This document shows positions 43,386 to 52,498 of a stretch of DNA of 64,000 nt, piece by piece. The position numbers and the translations under genes are program-made. Source of the DNA: an uncultured Christensenella sp. (GTDB lineage: Bacteria > Bacillota > Clostridia > Christensenellales > UBA3700); the NCBI GenBank assembly GCA_910577845.1, contig CAJTNA010000001.1, positions 309,997 to 373,996 on the forward strand, in the 5' to 3' direction. The notes under the pieces are model-generated. The model worked only from the letters and a program-made list of their open reading frames with translations. It had not been told where the DNA came from and did no database searches. Positions within the stretch are counted from its first letter, which is position 1, and each line of letters starts with the position of its first letter.

Positions 43386-43458
43386 TTGTTATGTATATAA
43401 AACTAAAAATAAACTAATATTTTCAAATATTGTATTTAAGCCTTTTTTATTATTTGCA

Positions 43459-44844
43459 TTAATATTCAAGATTTTTTGCAAAGTAACTATCTAGTTCGTC
43501 AATAGAAATTCTAATTTGAGCCATACTATCACGTTCACGAATTGTTACACAATTATCGTCTAAAGTATCAAAGTCAATAGTTACGCAATATGGTGTACCA
43601 ATCTCGTCTTGACGGCGGTATCTTTTACCAATACTTGCAGTTTCGTCAAAAGTACAGCTGTATTTTTTGCAAAGTGATTTGTAAATCTCCTCTGCTTTTT
43701 CAGTCAATTTCTTTTGTAATGGCAATACTGCGATTTTATAAGGTGCTAATGCGTGGTGTAAGTGTAAAACTGTTCTTACATCACCACCCTCAAGCTCTTC
43801 TTCCTCATAAGCGTTACACAAGAAAGCCAATACCATTCTGTCAGCACCCAAAGACGGCTCAACAACATAAGGAACATATTTTTCGTTAGTAACTGGGTCA
43901 ACATACTCCATATTAACACCGCTTGTAGTTTGGTGTGCCTTTAAGTCGTAGTCAGTTCTATCTGCAATACCCCAAAGCTCACCCCAACCAAATGGGAACA
44001 AATACTCAAAGTCTGTTGTAGCTTTTGAATAGAAAGACAATTCCTCTTTGTCGTGGTCACGTAATTTTAGTCTCTCCTCTCTAATACCAAGACCTAACAA
44101 CCAATCACGGCAATATGCACGCCAATACTCAAACCACTCTAAATCAGTACCAGGTTTGCAGAAAAATTCAAGTTCCATTTGTTCAAACTCACGAGTACGG
44201 AAAGTAAAGTTACCTGGTGTAATTTCATTACGGAAGCTTTTACCAATTTGGCAAACACCAAAAGGCACTTTCATACGTGTAGTACGTTGTACATTTTTAA
44301 AGTTTACAAAAATACCTTGTGCAGTTTCTGGACGTAAATATACTGTATTTGCAGTGTCCTCATTAACGCCTTGGAAAGTTTTGAACATCAAGTTAAACTG
44401 CCTTACGCCAGTAAAATTGCTGTTGCCACAATCTGGGCAAGCAATCTTATTGTCAATAATAAACTTTTCCATTTGCTCATTAGACCAACCGCTGATATTT
44501 ATGTTAAGGTTATGTTTAGCAATATAATTTTCAATTAAGCTATCTGCTCTATGTCTTGCCTTACAACTTTTGCAATCCATTAAAGGGTCAGAAAATCCAC
44601 CAACATGTCCACTAGCTACCCATACGTTTGGATTCATTAATATTGCACAGTCTAAACCAGTGTTAAGTGGCTGTTCTGTAACAAATTTTTTCCACCACGC
44701 TTTTTTAACATTATTTTTAAGCTCTACGCCAAGCGGACCATAATCCCAAGTGTTTGCAAGTCCACCATATATCTCACTTCCTGAAAACACAAACCCTCTT
44801 GACTTACACAAAGCAACTAGTTTGTCCATTGTTAGTTGTGCCAT
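43459..44844 (-). CDS. glyS: Glycyl-tRNA synthetase (dimeric type)
   Basis: A class II synthetase of the alpha2 type found in Bacillota, archaea and eukaryotes (461 residues), not the tetrameric alpha2beta2 type. It starts LVALCKSRGFVFSGSEIYGGLANTWDYGPLG, has zinc-binding cysteines (MDCKSCKARH and IACPDCGNSNF), motif 2 around SFRNEITPGNFTFRTREFEQME and motif 3 VEPSLGADRMVLAFL, then the anticodon-binding domain. AGAGG precedes the ATG. It is monocistronic. Confidence 0.96.
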   Translation of the reverse strand: MAQLTMDKLVALCKSRGFVFSGSEIYGGLANTWDYGPLGVELKNNVKKAWWKKFVTEQPLNTGLDCAILMNPNVWVASGHVGGFSDPLMDCKSCKARHRADSLIENYIAKHNLNINISGWSNEQMEKFIIDNKIACPDCGNSNFTGVRQFNLMFKTFQGVNEDTANTVYLRPETAQGIFVNFKNVQRTTRMKVPFGVCQIGKSFRNEITPGNFTFRTREFEQMELEFFCKPGTDLEWFEYWRAYCRDWLLGLGIREERLKLRDHDKEELSFYSKATTDFEYLFPFGWGELWGIADRTDYDLKAHQTTSGVNMEYVDPVTNEKYVPYVVEPSLGADRMVLAFLCNAYEEEELEGGDVRTVLHLHHALAPYKIAVLPLQKKLTEKAEEIYKSLCKKYSCTFDETASIGKRYRRQDEIGTPYCVTIDFDTLDDNCVTIRERDSMAQIRISIDELDSYFAKNLEY

Positions 44845-44981
44845 AAAATACCTCTTATATCAATTAATATATATAGAATAATATAAATCTTAAAATTTGT
44901 CAAGCAACAGTAACACTTTTAAAAAAATATGCGTACTATTAATTAGAGATTAGCTCTAAAACTTTTTAGGAGGTAAATGTT

Positions 44982-45197
44982 ATGAACGGATGTGGTAATA
45001 ACTGCTCATGTATCTGGATTATTTTAATACTTATTTGTTGCTGTGGTTGCGGTAACGGCTGTGGTAATAGCTGTAATAATAATGGTTGCGGTTGTATTTT
45101 ACCATTACTTATTGTATGGTTATGTTGCTGTGGCGGTTGTGGTTGCGGTTGCGGTTGCAATAACTGCGGTAATGACAACTACTTTAACTGCAAATAA
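44982..45197 (+). CDS. Cys/Gly-rich small hydrophobic protein
   Basis: A 71-residue protein with about 20 cysteines and many Gly and Asn residues, interrupted by two hydrophobic stretches (IWIILILI and ILPLLIVWL). TAGGAGG eight bases ahead of the ATG makes a very good ribosome site, and a terminator follows, so it is very likely expressed. Short proteins of this composition occur in Clostridia and are sometimes annotated as chorion-like high-cysteine proteins; no function is established. The CxC, CxCxC and CCC runs could bind metal or form a disulfide network, and the hydrophobic stretches could hold it in the membrane or a spore layer. These roles are inference. Confidence 0.75.
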   Translation: MNGCGNNCSCIWIILILICCCGCGNGCGNSCNNNGCGCILPLLIVWLCCCGGCGCGCGCNNCGNDNYFNCK

Positions 45198-45233
45198 TAT
45201 TAAAACACAATAAACCTTAATACATAGCTAAAA

Positions 45234-45263
45234 GTCAAGTAGTTTTTTACAAAGCTACTTGAC
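45234..45263. terminator. Terminator between the Cys-rich gene and a lipoprotein gene
   Basis: GTCAAGTAG-loop-CTACTTGAC, a 9-bp perfect stem 37 bases past the stop of the Cys-rich gene and 20 bases beyond the lipoprotein stop on the other strand, so it can serve both. Confidence 0.7.
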
Positions 45264-45283
45264 TGATTTCCTTTTTAGTAGTC

Positions 45284-45994
45284 TTATCTATGTTTTTTAG
45301 CAACTATCTCACCAGTTTGCATATCTACCAATACGCAAAACATATTATCACTATTCTCAACAATATTTACAAACCAAAAATATTGTTTTGGGTCTTTTGA
45401 CCTATCACAAGATATTTTCGTATAAATTTCACATTTAAATTCTTTGCCGTCAAACATTCCTTCCAAATCACTTGAACAATTATTGTAAACACTTTCAACA
45501 GCTTTTTTGTAATCAATACCCTTTTCCATTATACTAGTTAAAGTATATTCAAAAGTATTCTCGCCAACTATTATAAATAATTTATCAACTTTACCAATTT
45601 TAGATAAATCACTTATGCTAGCATTGTAACTAATACCTAAAATATTCTTTTCAAGTCCGCCCTCAATCTCACCATTCTCACCAGTGATTTTATATGTGCA
45701 AGCTCTGTTTGTCATATCAAGACCAACTGGAGTTACATTCAAGGTAGAATATGCAGTCATTTCGCCAACTTCACCATCAGCAATTAAAGCACTTTCACGG
45801 CTACCGCTAACCAATTCTACATAAAAATTGTTATCCTCACCAACCATCATAGTATCACTATAATATGATACACTATTTTGCATAGATTGCAACTTTTTAT
45901 CCACTTTATCGCAACCAACCATAATTATTGCCAAACTCATACAAGCAAGCATTATACTTATTGCAATTATACTTCTTTTAACCGATTTTTTCAT
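45284..45994 (-). CDS. Lipoprotein of unknown function
   Basis: A 236-residue secreted lipoprotein: basic start MKKSVKRS, hydrophobic core, and a lipobox ending in VGC (Cys27 by count), after which DKVDKKLQ begins. The start at 45994 has GAGGTGG ahead; the longer frame to 46066 does not fit a signal peptide. The C-terminal part FWFVNIVENSDNMFCVLVDMQTGEIVAKKHR resembles the end of a PepSY-like or similar extracytoplasmic domain, but no family is certain. A decayed fragment similar to its lipobox region lies upstream at 46255-46325. Confidence 0.7.
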   Translation of the reverse strand: MKKSVKRSIIAISIMLACMSLAIIMVGCDKVDKKLQSMQNSVSYYSDTMMVGEDNNFYVELVSGSRESALIADGEVGEMTAYSTLNVTPVGLDMTNRACTYKITGENGEIEGGLEKNILGISYNASISDLSKIGKVDKLFIIVGENTFEYTLTSIMEKGIDYKKAVESVYNNCSSDLEGMFDGKEFKCEIYTKISCDRSKDPKQYFWFVNIVENSDNMFCVLVDMQTGEIVAKKHR

Positions 45995-46254
45995 ATCCAC
46001 CTCACACATTAAATATATGAGCGAATTTTTCAAATATACCAAAATTGCAATTTTTTTAATTATCATTTTAGGTTATTAGCAAAATTGATATAATTTTATT
46101 TATTCAACTATGATATTAACATACGCAATTAAAGCACATTCACAGATACTATTAAACAATTCAACATTATTTGTATCCACGCCAGCCATCGTAATATTGT
46201 AATATATGATACAATATATGATATAATTTTTTGCATAAAGTTATTTTCTCACTA

Positions 46255-46325
46255 ACTGAAATCAATATAATATGATACACTATATCTACTTTATCGCAAC
46301 CGACCATAACTATTAGTTGAATATA
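46255..46325 (-). pseudogene. Decayed fragment of a lipoprotein gene
   Basis: Read on the minus strand this encodes IVMVGCDKVD, then IVYHIILI. The first part repeats the lipobox region of the lipoprotein gene at 45284-45994 (IIMVGCDKVDKK), and the DNA TAGTGTATCATATTATA repeats that gene's NSVSYYSD coding stretch, with about eight codons missing between. There is no open frame of useful length, so this looks like a remnant of a duplicate copy. Confidence 0.55.
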
Positions 46326-46395
46326 ACTAGTGATAGAACATTTTGTGGTGTAGTAATATCAAGTAATGAACATCACCTAAACAAATATTTTTAAA

Positions 46396-46428
46396 CAAAA
46401 AAACTCACCTTAAATAATTAAAGTGAGT
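46396..46428 (-). terminator. Terminator of the second lipoprotein gene
   Basis: ACTCACCTTAA-ATAA-TTAAAGTGAGT, a stem of about 11 bp with one mismatch, followed on the minus strand by TTTTTTTG, 65 bases past the stop. Confidence 0.75.
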
Positions 46429-46493
46429 AATTCTTATTATATTTACACTCCAAATATTATTTAATTTAGGAATGTATTCTACTAATCTAAAAT

Positions 46494-47060
46494 CTAATTT
46501 AAGGTAACAATTGGATACATTGCAAAGTTATTAATAAATGCCTCAATAATTGCAGAGTTTTCATCAACTTTATTTTTGTCGGCTATGTCTACATTAATTT
46601 CATATTTAAACAACCTATCAATAAAGCAATATCTAATTGATTTTTCGCTAACTTGTTTAATAGTTTTAAGACTAATTAAATTGACATCTGTCCAACCATC
46701 TAAACTTTTAATTTCCTCTAAGTTTTCGCTATTATCTACCATTATGCAATTGATAGTTAGGCTGTCTCTCTTTACCTCAAAGTTAGCAGATTGAAAATCT
46801 TGCTTATAACTTTTTGGCTTGTCAAAAAACTCTTTTGTAAGTGTAGGTGACTTGGCATTAAAAGTAATTTTTTCCGCTTTTTCTTTAGGCAATAGCACAC
46901 AATTACCCAAATATACATTCAAATCGGCAAAACTTTCAACATCAGCACTTTGAAAAGGAGTTTCATCGTTTGGCTTGTCCTTATAGCACGCAACTAGACA
47001 GCAAGTCATTGCAATAATTAGCAATAATATAGCAATTATTAATACTTTTTTCTTATGCAT
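46494..47060 (-). CDS. Lipoprotein of unknown function
   Basis: A 188-residue secreted lipoprotein. The signal peptide MHKKKVLIIAILLLIIAMTCCLVAC ends in lipobox LVAC (Cys25), followed by a charged linker YKDKPNDETP. The start at 47060 has GAGGTG upstream; the frame to 47090 adds residues that do not fit. The mature part has no recognisable domain. It begins about 70 bases after the V-ATPase subunit D gene and shares the strand, but has its own terminator. Confidence 0.7.
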   Translation of the reverse strand: MHKKKVLIIAILLLIIAMTCCLVACYKDKPNDETPFQSADVESFADLNVYLGNCVLLPKEKAEKITFNAKSPTLTKEFFDKPKSYKQDFQSANFEVKRDSLTINCIMVDNSENLEEIKSLDGWTDVNLISLKTIKQVSEKSIRYCFIDRLFKYEINVDIADKNKVDENSAIIEAFINNFAMYPIVTLN

Positions 47061-47087
47061 ATTCACCTCACATAAACAAAAACCTAT

Positions 47088-47100
47088 CAAAAATCGGGGT
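47088..47100. other. Reverse-oriented CCGATTTT-family element
   Basis: AAAATCGGGG on the plus strand (CCCCGATTTT on the minus strand), between ntpD and the lipoprotein gene. It is one of two copies in this orientation; no clear stem. Confidence 0.35.
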
Positions 47101-47128
47101 TAATCACAAAAATTTACTATTCTTTTTA

Positions 47129-47764
47129 TTATTCCCTATTAGCAAGCATTGTTTTAACTTTCATCAAACGTACAATATTACCTCTTTCGTTTTCGTCTAA
47201 TTTCATTGTAATATCGTGAATTGCTTCCTCTGTTTGAGGAATCATAATATACTCAAGAGCGTTAACTCTACGGCGATTTTTTTCAATCTCACCAGCAAGC
47301 ATATTGCAAGTTTTCTCTACCTCTGCAAGCTTTATCAACTTTTCAGCAAGTAATGATATTGTGCTAATTGAGGAATCAAGCTCACTTGTGACACTTGCAA
47401 AAGAATATGGATAAAGACTTGTGCTGTCCGTCTTTTTTATTTCAATCTCAGGAACATTTACACTCATAATATTTTTTGTGCCAAGTTCTAGTTCCATACC
47501 AATTGCGGGCATACTCAATGCTTCCCAAATAACGCTGTCTTGGCTTACAGATTTTGCAAGCATAAACTCCGACAAAGCTATTCCAAGTTCTTGCTCCACC
47601 TCAAGTCGCAAACGCATATTTTCTTTTGCGAATCCTATAAATTGCCTAATCATTTCGTCAGATTTATCTTTTAGCAACTTATGTCCACGAACGGCAGTCT
47701 TTTTTCTATCTTTTAAACGTCTTAATTCCATTCGTGTAGGATTGACTTTTAATTTACTTGCCAT
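47129..47764 (-). CDS. ntpD: V-type ATP synthase subunit D
   Basis: The central stalk (rotor) subunit that transmits rotation between the A3B3 head and the membrane ring. The 211-residue protein starts KVNPTRMELRRLKDRKKTAVRGHKLLKDK, a signature of subunit D, and is largely a long antiparallel coiled coil (N- and C-terminal helices), with NRRRVNALEYIMIPQ near residue 160. It begins two bases after ntpB and closes the operon. Confidence 0.95.
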   Translation of the reverse strand: MASKLKVNPTRMELRRLKDRKKTAVRGHKLLKDKSDEMIRQFIGFAKENMRLRLEVEQELGIALSEFMLAKSVSQDSVIWEALSMPAIGMELELGTKNIMSVNVPEIEIKKTDSTSLYPYSFASVTSELDSSISTISLLAEKLIKLAEVEKTCNMLAGEIEKNRRRVNALEYIMIPQTEEAIHDITMKLDENERGNIVRLMKVKTMLANRE

Positions 47765-47766
47765 AA

Positions 47767-49152
47767 TCAGTCCTCAACTTTTACTTTATCATAGTATTCT
47801 TCCAAATATTTATCACGAACTCTCTTCATTTCCGCTCTTGGCAGAATTGTCAAAAGTTCCCAACCGATACGCAAGGTATCCTCTATTGTGCGGTCAGTAT
47901 AATTACCTTGAGAAACATATTTTGTCTCAAATTCCTCCGCAAACTTAGCGTACAATCTATCAACTGGTGACAAAGCAGCATCACCCAAAATGGCAGATAA
48001 TTCTTTTGCCTCTTTACCTCTTGCATAAGCTGAGAATAATTGGTTCATATTATCTGCGTGGTCCTCACGTGTTTTGTTTTTACCAATACCTTTATTTTTA
48101 AGCCTTGATAAAGACGGCAAAACATCAATAGGCGGTTGAACACCTTTTTTATATAAATCTCTCGCCAAAATAATTTGTCCCTCTGTAATGTACCCAGTAA
48201 GGTCTGGTATAGGGTGCGTTTTATCATCCTCTGGCATTGTCAAAATAGGTATTTGAGTTATACTACCCTTTTTCCCACGTATTCTACCTGCTCTTTCATA
48301 AATAGTTGCTAGGTCTGTATACATATAACCTGGGTAACCACGGCGACCAGGCACTTCTTTTCTTGCAGCAGATACTTCACGCAATGCCTCAGCGTAGTTA
48401 GTAATATCTGTCATAATTACAAGTACGTGCATATCTTTCTCAAACGCCAAATACTCAGCAGCTGTTAGTGCCATTTTAGGTGTGGCAATACGCTCAATAG
48501 CTGGGTCATTAGCCAAGTTCATAAACAAAACAGCTCTTTCAATAGCCCCCGTCTTTCTAAAATCTTGCATAAAGAAATCAGCTTCCTCATAGGTAATACC
48601 TATTGCAGCAAAAACGACAGCAAATTTATCATCAGTGTTAAGCACCTTTGCTTGTCTTGCGATTTGAGCCGCAAGCTCTGCGTGTGGCAAACCAGATGCA
48701 CTGAATACTGGCAACTTTTGTCCTCTAACCAAAGTATTCAAACCATCAATTGCCGAAACGCCAGTTTGTATAAACTCATCTGGATAGTCACGAGCTGCGG
48801 GGTTGATTGGCTGACCATTGATACTCATTCTCTTTTCTGGGATAATTGGTGCACCACCATCACGAGGATTGCCTAAACCATCAAAAACTCGTCCCAACAT
48901 ATCTTCACTTAAAGCAAGCTCCAAACTTCTTCCCAAAAATCTTGCTTTTGATGAACTCATTTGTATACCTTGTGACCCCTCAAAAAGCTGTACTAGTGCT
49001 TTATCTCTGTTAACCTCAAGTACTTTACCACGGCGAATATTGCCGTCTTCTTGAACAATTTCAACAAGTTCGTCATATTTCGCACCATCCACCCCCTCAA
49101 CAAGCATTAAAGGGCCGACAATCTCTTTGATAGACTTATATTCTTTAAGCAT
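47767..49152 (-). CDS. ntpB: V-type ATP synthase subunit B
   Basis: The non-catalytic head subunit (461 residues) that forms the A3B3 hexamer. It has the fold of F1-alpha/V-B without a standard P-loop, and the conserved segments FSASGLPHAELAAQIARQA, VPGRRGYPGYMYTDLATIYERAGR and PDLTGYITEGQI. It overlaps subunit A by one base (TAATG), so the two are made in step. Confidence 0.97.
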   Translation of the reverse strand: MLKEYKSIKEIVGPLMLVEGVDGAKYDELVEIVQEDGNIRRGKVLEVNRDKALVQLFEGSQGIQMSSSKARFLGRSLELALSEDMLGRVFDGLGNPRDGGAPIIPEKRMSINGQPINPAARDYPDEFIQTGVSAIDGLNTLVRGQKLPVFSASGLPHAELAAQIARQAKVLNTDDKFAVVFAAIGITYEEADFFMQDFRKTGAIERAVLFMNLANDPAIERIATPKMALTAAEYLAFEKDMHVLVIMTDITNYAEALREVSAARKEVPGRRGYPGYMYTDLATIYERAGRIRGKKGSITQIPILTMPEDDKTHPIPDLTGYITEGQIILARDLYKKGVQPPIDVLPSLSRLKNKGIGKNKTREDHADNMNQLFSAYARGKEAKELSAILGDAALSPVDRLYAKFAEEFETKYVSQGNYTDRTIEDTLRIGWELLTILPRAEMKRVRDKYLEEYYDKVKVED

Positions 49153-50915
49153 TATAACTCTCCTTCAGCAATTAGGCTATCAATTTCACTTGCCATTTGT
49201 TTTGCAAGTTCCTCAAACTTAGCCATATTTGCTTCCTCTATATATTTTGAACGGCTGATTGCCTCACGTGCTGGCAGTTCCAAAATATCGTCAACCTCAA
49301 TGTCCTCATCAATAGCTTTATTTGCTAAATCGTGTGCATCAAGTATTAGTTTTAACATTGTACATTGTTTTGTCAATGAAGCATAAGTATCAACTTCGTG
49401 GAAAGCGTCTTGGTGCAAATAGTCTTCACGGATAGATTTTGCTGTTTCCATTATCATTCTGTCTTTTGGTGACAACGCATCTACACCGACAAGTCTTACT
49501 ATTTCATCAAGGTTTGCCTCCTCTTGCAAAAGTTTCAAAGCTCTTGCACGATATGCCATCCAATTTTCGTTTACATTTTCTTTATACCAATCTGACAACT
49601 TATCATCATACAAGGAATAACTTGTTAACCAATCTATTGCTGGGAAGTGTCTTCTGTAAGCTAGTGATGCAGACAAGCCCCAAAACACTTTAACTATACG
49701 TAATGTTGCTTGAGATACTGGCTCTGACAAGTCACCACCTGGAGGTGATACCGCAGATATAGCTGTAACCGAACCAACTCTTTCCTCTTGTCCCAAAGTT
49801 TTAACAATACCCGCTCTCTCATAGTACTCTGCCAAACGAGATGACAAGTAAGCTGGGTAACCTTCCTCACCAGGCATTTCCTCAAGTCGACCAGACATTT
49901 CACGCAATGCCTCCGCCCATCTTGAAGATGAATCTGCCATTATAGCAACATTATAGCCTTGGTCACGGAAGTATTCCGCAATAGTTATACCAGTATAAAT
50001 ACTTGCCTCACGAGCAGCAACTGGCATATCAGAAGTATTTGCAATAAGTACTGTCCTTTTCATAAGTGATTCGCCAGTCTTTGGGTCAACAAGTTCTGGG
50101 AACTCATTCAAAACGTCTGTCATCTCATTACCACGTTCACCACAACCAACGTAAACAATTATGTCTGCATCTGCCCATTTAGCAAGCTGATGTTGAACAA
50201 CAGTTTTACCGCTACCAAATGGTCCTGGGATACAAGCACAACCACCTTTTGCAACTGGGAAAAATGTATCAATTACCCTTTGACCGCTAATTAGAGGTTT
50301 ATTAGGTGACATTTTTGTTTTATAAGGACGACCTTTTCTTACTGGCCACTTTTGCATCATCGTAATATTAACTTTACCTTTTGCAGTTTTTACAACGGCA
50401 ATAGTATCTTTAACGGTAAATTCACCCTCTTTAATGTCTACTATCTCCCCCTCAACACCAAAAGGTATCAATATCTTATGGTTGAATACAGTGTTCTCTT
50501 GTACTGAACCAATTATATCACCAGCCATAACCTTATCACCTTTTTTAAGGATAGGCTCAAATTTCCAAATTTTTGTATAATTGAGTGCGGGCATATCCAC
50601 ACCACTAGATATTCTATCACCAGAAGCCTCTAAAAGCTTATCAAGTGGACGTTGAATACCATCATACATACCCTCAAGCAAACCAGGACCAAGCTCTACA
50701 GACAATGGCTCACCAGTAGTCTTAACAACCTCACCAGCTCCTAGACCACTGGTATCCTCATACACTTGAATAGATGCCTTATCTCCTCTAAGCTCAATAA
50801 CCTCACCAATCAAATTCTTGCTTGAAACACGCACCACATCAAACATTTTACAATCGTGCATATTTTCCGCAACAATAAGCGGTCCAGATACCTTTATAAT
50901 TTTTCCATCGCTCAT
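49152..50915 (-). CDS. ntpA: V-type ATP synthase catalytic subunit A
   Basis: The catalytic subunit (587 residues). Walker A is GPFGSGKTVVQHQLAKW. The non-homologous insertion that separates V-A from F-beta is present (about 110-190, DIIGSVQENTVFNHKILIPFG region), as are VYVGCGERGNEM, ADSSSRWAEALREMSGRLEEMPGEEGYPAYL and the arginine/phosphate-binding C-terminal half. It is preceded by a 264-base gap to ntpF that holds a hairpin, and overlaps ntpB by one base. It hydrolyses ATP to pump, or makes ATP from, the ion gradient. Confidence 0.97.
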   Translation of the reverse strand: MSDGKIIKVSGPLIVAENMHDCKMFDVVRVSSKNLIGEVIELRGDKASIQVYEDTSGLGAGEVVKTTGEPLSVELGPGLLEGMYDGIQRPLDKLLEASGDRISSGVDMPALNYTKIWKFEPILKKGDKVMAGDIIGSVQENTVFNHKILIPFGVEGEIVDIKEGEFTVKDTIAVVKTAKGKVNITMMQKWPVRKGRPYKTKMSPNKPLISGQRVIDTFFPVAKGGCACIPGPFGSGKTVVQHQLAKWADADIIVYVGCGERGNEMTDVLNEFPELVDPKTGESLMKRTVLIANTSDMPVAAREASIYTGITIAEYFRDQGYNVAIMADSSSRWAEALREMSGRLEEMPGEEGYPAYLSSRLAEYYERAGIVKTLGQEERVGSVTAISAVSPPGGDLSEPVSQATLRIVKVFWGLSASLAYRRHFPAIDWLTSYSLYDDKLSDWYKENVNENWMAYRARALKLLQEEANLDEIVRLVGVDALSPKDRMIMETAKSIREDYLHQDAFHEVDTYASLTKQCTMLKLILDAHDLANKAIDEDIEVDDILELPAREAISRSKYIEEANMAKFEELAKQMASEIDSLIAEGEL

Positions 50916-50976
50916 AGGCTAACCTCTCTTTTAGTCTTTGACTTTTATTTTTGCAAAAGCCTTTGTTTTGCAATTT

Positions 50977-50995
50977 AATGCCGATTTTCGGCGTT
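50977..50995. other. Hairpin inside the V-ATPase operon (ntpF-ntpA gap)
   Basis: AATGCCGA-TTT-TCGGCGTT, an 8-bp stem of the CCGATTTT family in the 264-base gap between ntpF and ntpA. T-rich sequence follows on the plus strand only, so on the operon strand it is not a standard terminator. It could be an RNA-processing or stability element that separates the membrane and head parts of the message. Confidence 0.5.
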
Positions 50996-51179
50996 ATTTT
51001 TATTTTTTATCTTCAATTTGATTAAAAATACAATTTGCAATTTATAATTTCGATTTTGTACTTGTTCACAAAATTTTTATGAACTTTATTCACAATAATG
51101 GTAAACAACATAATTCCTTTTTACAGCAAATTTTTGTTTTAAATACAAGTTCAAATCTAATTAAAATACACTTTTCAGT

Positions 51180-51500
51180 TTAATCATTAAACAAAATGTC
51201 AGTACCAACTGCACGCTCAACATCTTTTTTAATATTTTCAATACCATACCCAGTGCTACCTTTTGAGGACGGAATAGGTATAATTGCTGGATATGTTCTG
51301 TTTTTAAATTTAGCAATTTGCTCCTCAATTTGAATAGCTAAATCTTCTGTAATAAATATAACAGAATAATTTCTTGCAAGAAGTTTTAATTTTTCACTTG
51401 CCTCACCAACAGAGTTTGCATTAAAAACATCCATACCAATCGCTTTAAATGCAAGTGTAATATCGCTGTCACCAAGCACGGCTATTTTCTCTTTACGCAT
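51180..51500 (-). CDS. ntpF: V-type ATP synthase subunit F
   Basis: A 106-residue rotor-associated subunit with a Rossmann-like fold: KIAVLGDSDITLAFKAIGMDVF at the N-terminus, then SVIFITEDLAIQIEEQI and YPAIIPIPSSKGSTGYG, typical of NtpG/AtpF-type subunit F. It overlaps subunit C by eight bases. Confidence 0.92.
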   Translation of the reverse strand: MRKEKIAVLGDSDITLAFKAIGMDVFNANSVGEASEKLKLLARNYSVIFITEDLAIQIEEQIAKFKNRTYPAIIPIPSSKGSTGYGIENIKKDVERAVGTDILFND

Positions 51501-52497
51501 AAAAACCTCTCAATCTTGCTTTTATCTCTTGCAAATCCGCACGATTTTTTAAGCAAGTCAATATCATTCTACACATTTTAATCTCAATCTTCTTTGCAAT
51601 AAAGAATCCTGCAATTGGTGCTACAGAAAATACATCTGCTCTATCCTCTTTAAAAATATTCATTAGATAGTTATCCCAAAGCACTTCATATTGAGTTAAA
51701 CCTTTATCCGCTTTAGCCTCATTGACACCAACTGCAATAATCTCACCAATTGTAGTATATCTTAATTTTTCAGCGAGTATATCATAGCTTTCCTTATACA
51801 AATTTTCAAGAATATAATCACTTATTTCACCACCAGCAATCAAATTCTCCTTGAAAAAAGTAATATCTGCATTGATTCTTTTACATCTAAGCATTGTGCT
51901 TACATTTATAAAATCAATATTGTGCCTCCAATACTTTGTAATGCTTTTAACATTTGCTTTTTTACAAGCTAGCAAAATATCCTCATACATTGCTTTGTCA
52001 AGTGTAATATCTATTAATCGTGGTGAAATATTATCCTCTGCCAAAGCAAGCTCAAGTTCTTTCAATCCAGTAGCCATTTGAGTTTGCAATTTAGCATAGT
52101 CTTGTTTTTGTACAGCCTCTTCTATAACTGCAAGGTCAATATTGCCCGCTGGTAAAAGCATATTACTAACTTCCACACCTTTAACGCATTTTGCTTTAAA
52201 ATACGCTTTAGCATTATGGTAATCGTTTACTTTAAGCAAAGTTTGCAAACCGCTCTTATCTGGCATTGCCTCTCGTAAAAAGTTAGTTACTTTTTCTTCC
52301 TCTGCCCTAAGTATCTCACCATAAGCATAGGGATTATCTATAGTGTATCCACCACCATAGTTAGACTCATACAAAATTTTTATAGCTTCACTCAAACTAT
52401 CCGAATATGCCATTCTAGTTATCTTTTCGCTTGATAACAAGCTGTTTTCCATAGATTTTACTCTGGCATTAGAATAGATTAAACTTTGTCCCGCCAT
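51493..52497 (-). CDS. ntpC: V-type ATP synthase subunit C
   Basis: A 334-residue socket subunit (V-type d homologue) that joins the membrane ring to the central stalk. It is alpha-helical with repeats of the YDILAEKLRYTTIGEI type and begins MAGQSLIYSNARVKSMEN. The start at 52497 has GAGGG five bases upstream and lies one base after the ntpE stop; the in-frame ATG at 52509 is inside ntpE. Confidence 0.9.
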   Translation of the reverse strand: MAGQSLIYSNARVKSMENSLLSSEKITRMAYSDSLSEAIKILYESNYGGGYTIDNPYAYGEILRAEEEKVTNFLREAMPDKSGLQTLLKVNDYHNAKAYFKAKCVKGVEVSNMLLPAGNIDLAVIEEAVQKQDYAKLQTQMATGLKELELALAEDNISPRLIDITLDKAMYEDILLACKKANVKSITKYWRHNIDFINVSTMLRCKRINADITFFKENLIAGGEISDYILENLYKESYDILAEKLRYTTIGEIIAVGVNEAKADKGLTQYEVLWDNYLMNIFKEDRADVFSVAPIAGFFIAKKIEIKMCRMILTCLKNRADLQEIKARLRGFYA

Positions 52498-52498
52498 A

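Larger units (their letters stand above)
42835..43458. other. Long intergenic region between glyS and the GH95 gene
   Basis: About 620 AT-rich bases with no credible gene. It holds two hairpins (43043-43067 and 43362-43385). The rest shows no clear repeat or RNA. Confidence 0.6.
46067..46493. other. Intergenic region with a decayed lipoprotein fragment
   Basis: About 430 bases between two lipoprotein genes. It contains a degraded copy of part of the gene at 45284-45994 (46255-46325) and a terminator (46396-46428). A possible second, weaker fragment lies near 46170-46230. Confidence 0.5.

Noticed and set aside
44966..45178. Open frame on the minus strand (Pro/Gln/Leu-rich, 70 codons) opposite the Cys-rich gene
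   Set aside because: It is the shadow of the GGT/TGT/TGC repeats on the plus strand; it has no ribosome site, while the plus-strand gene has an excellent one.
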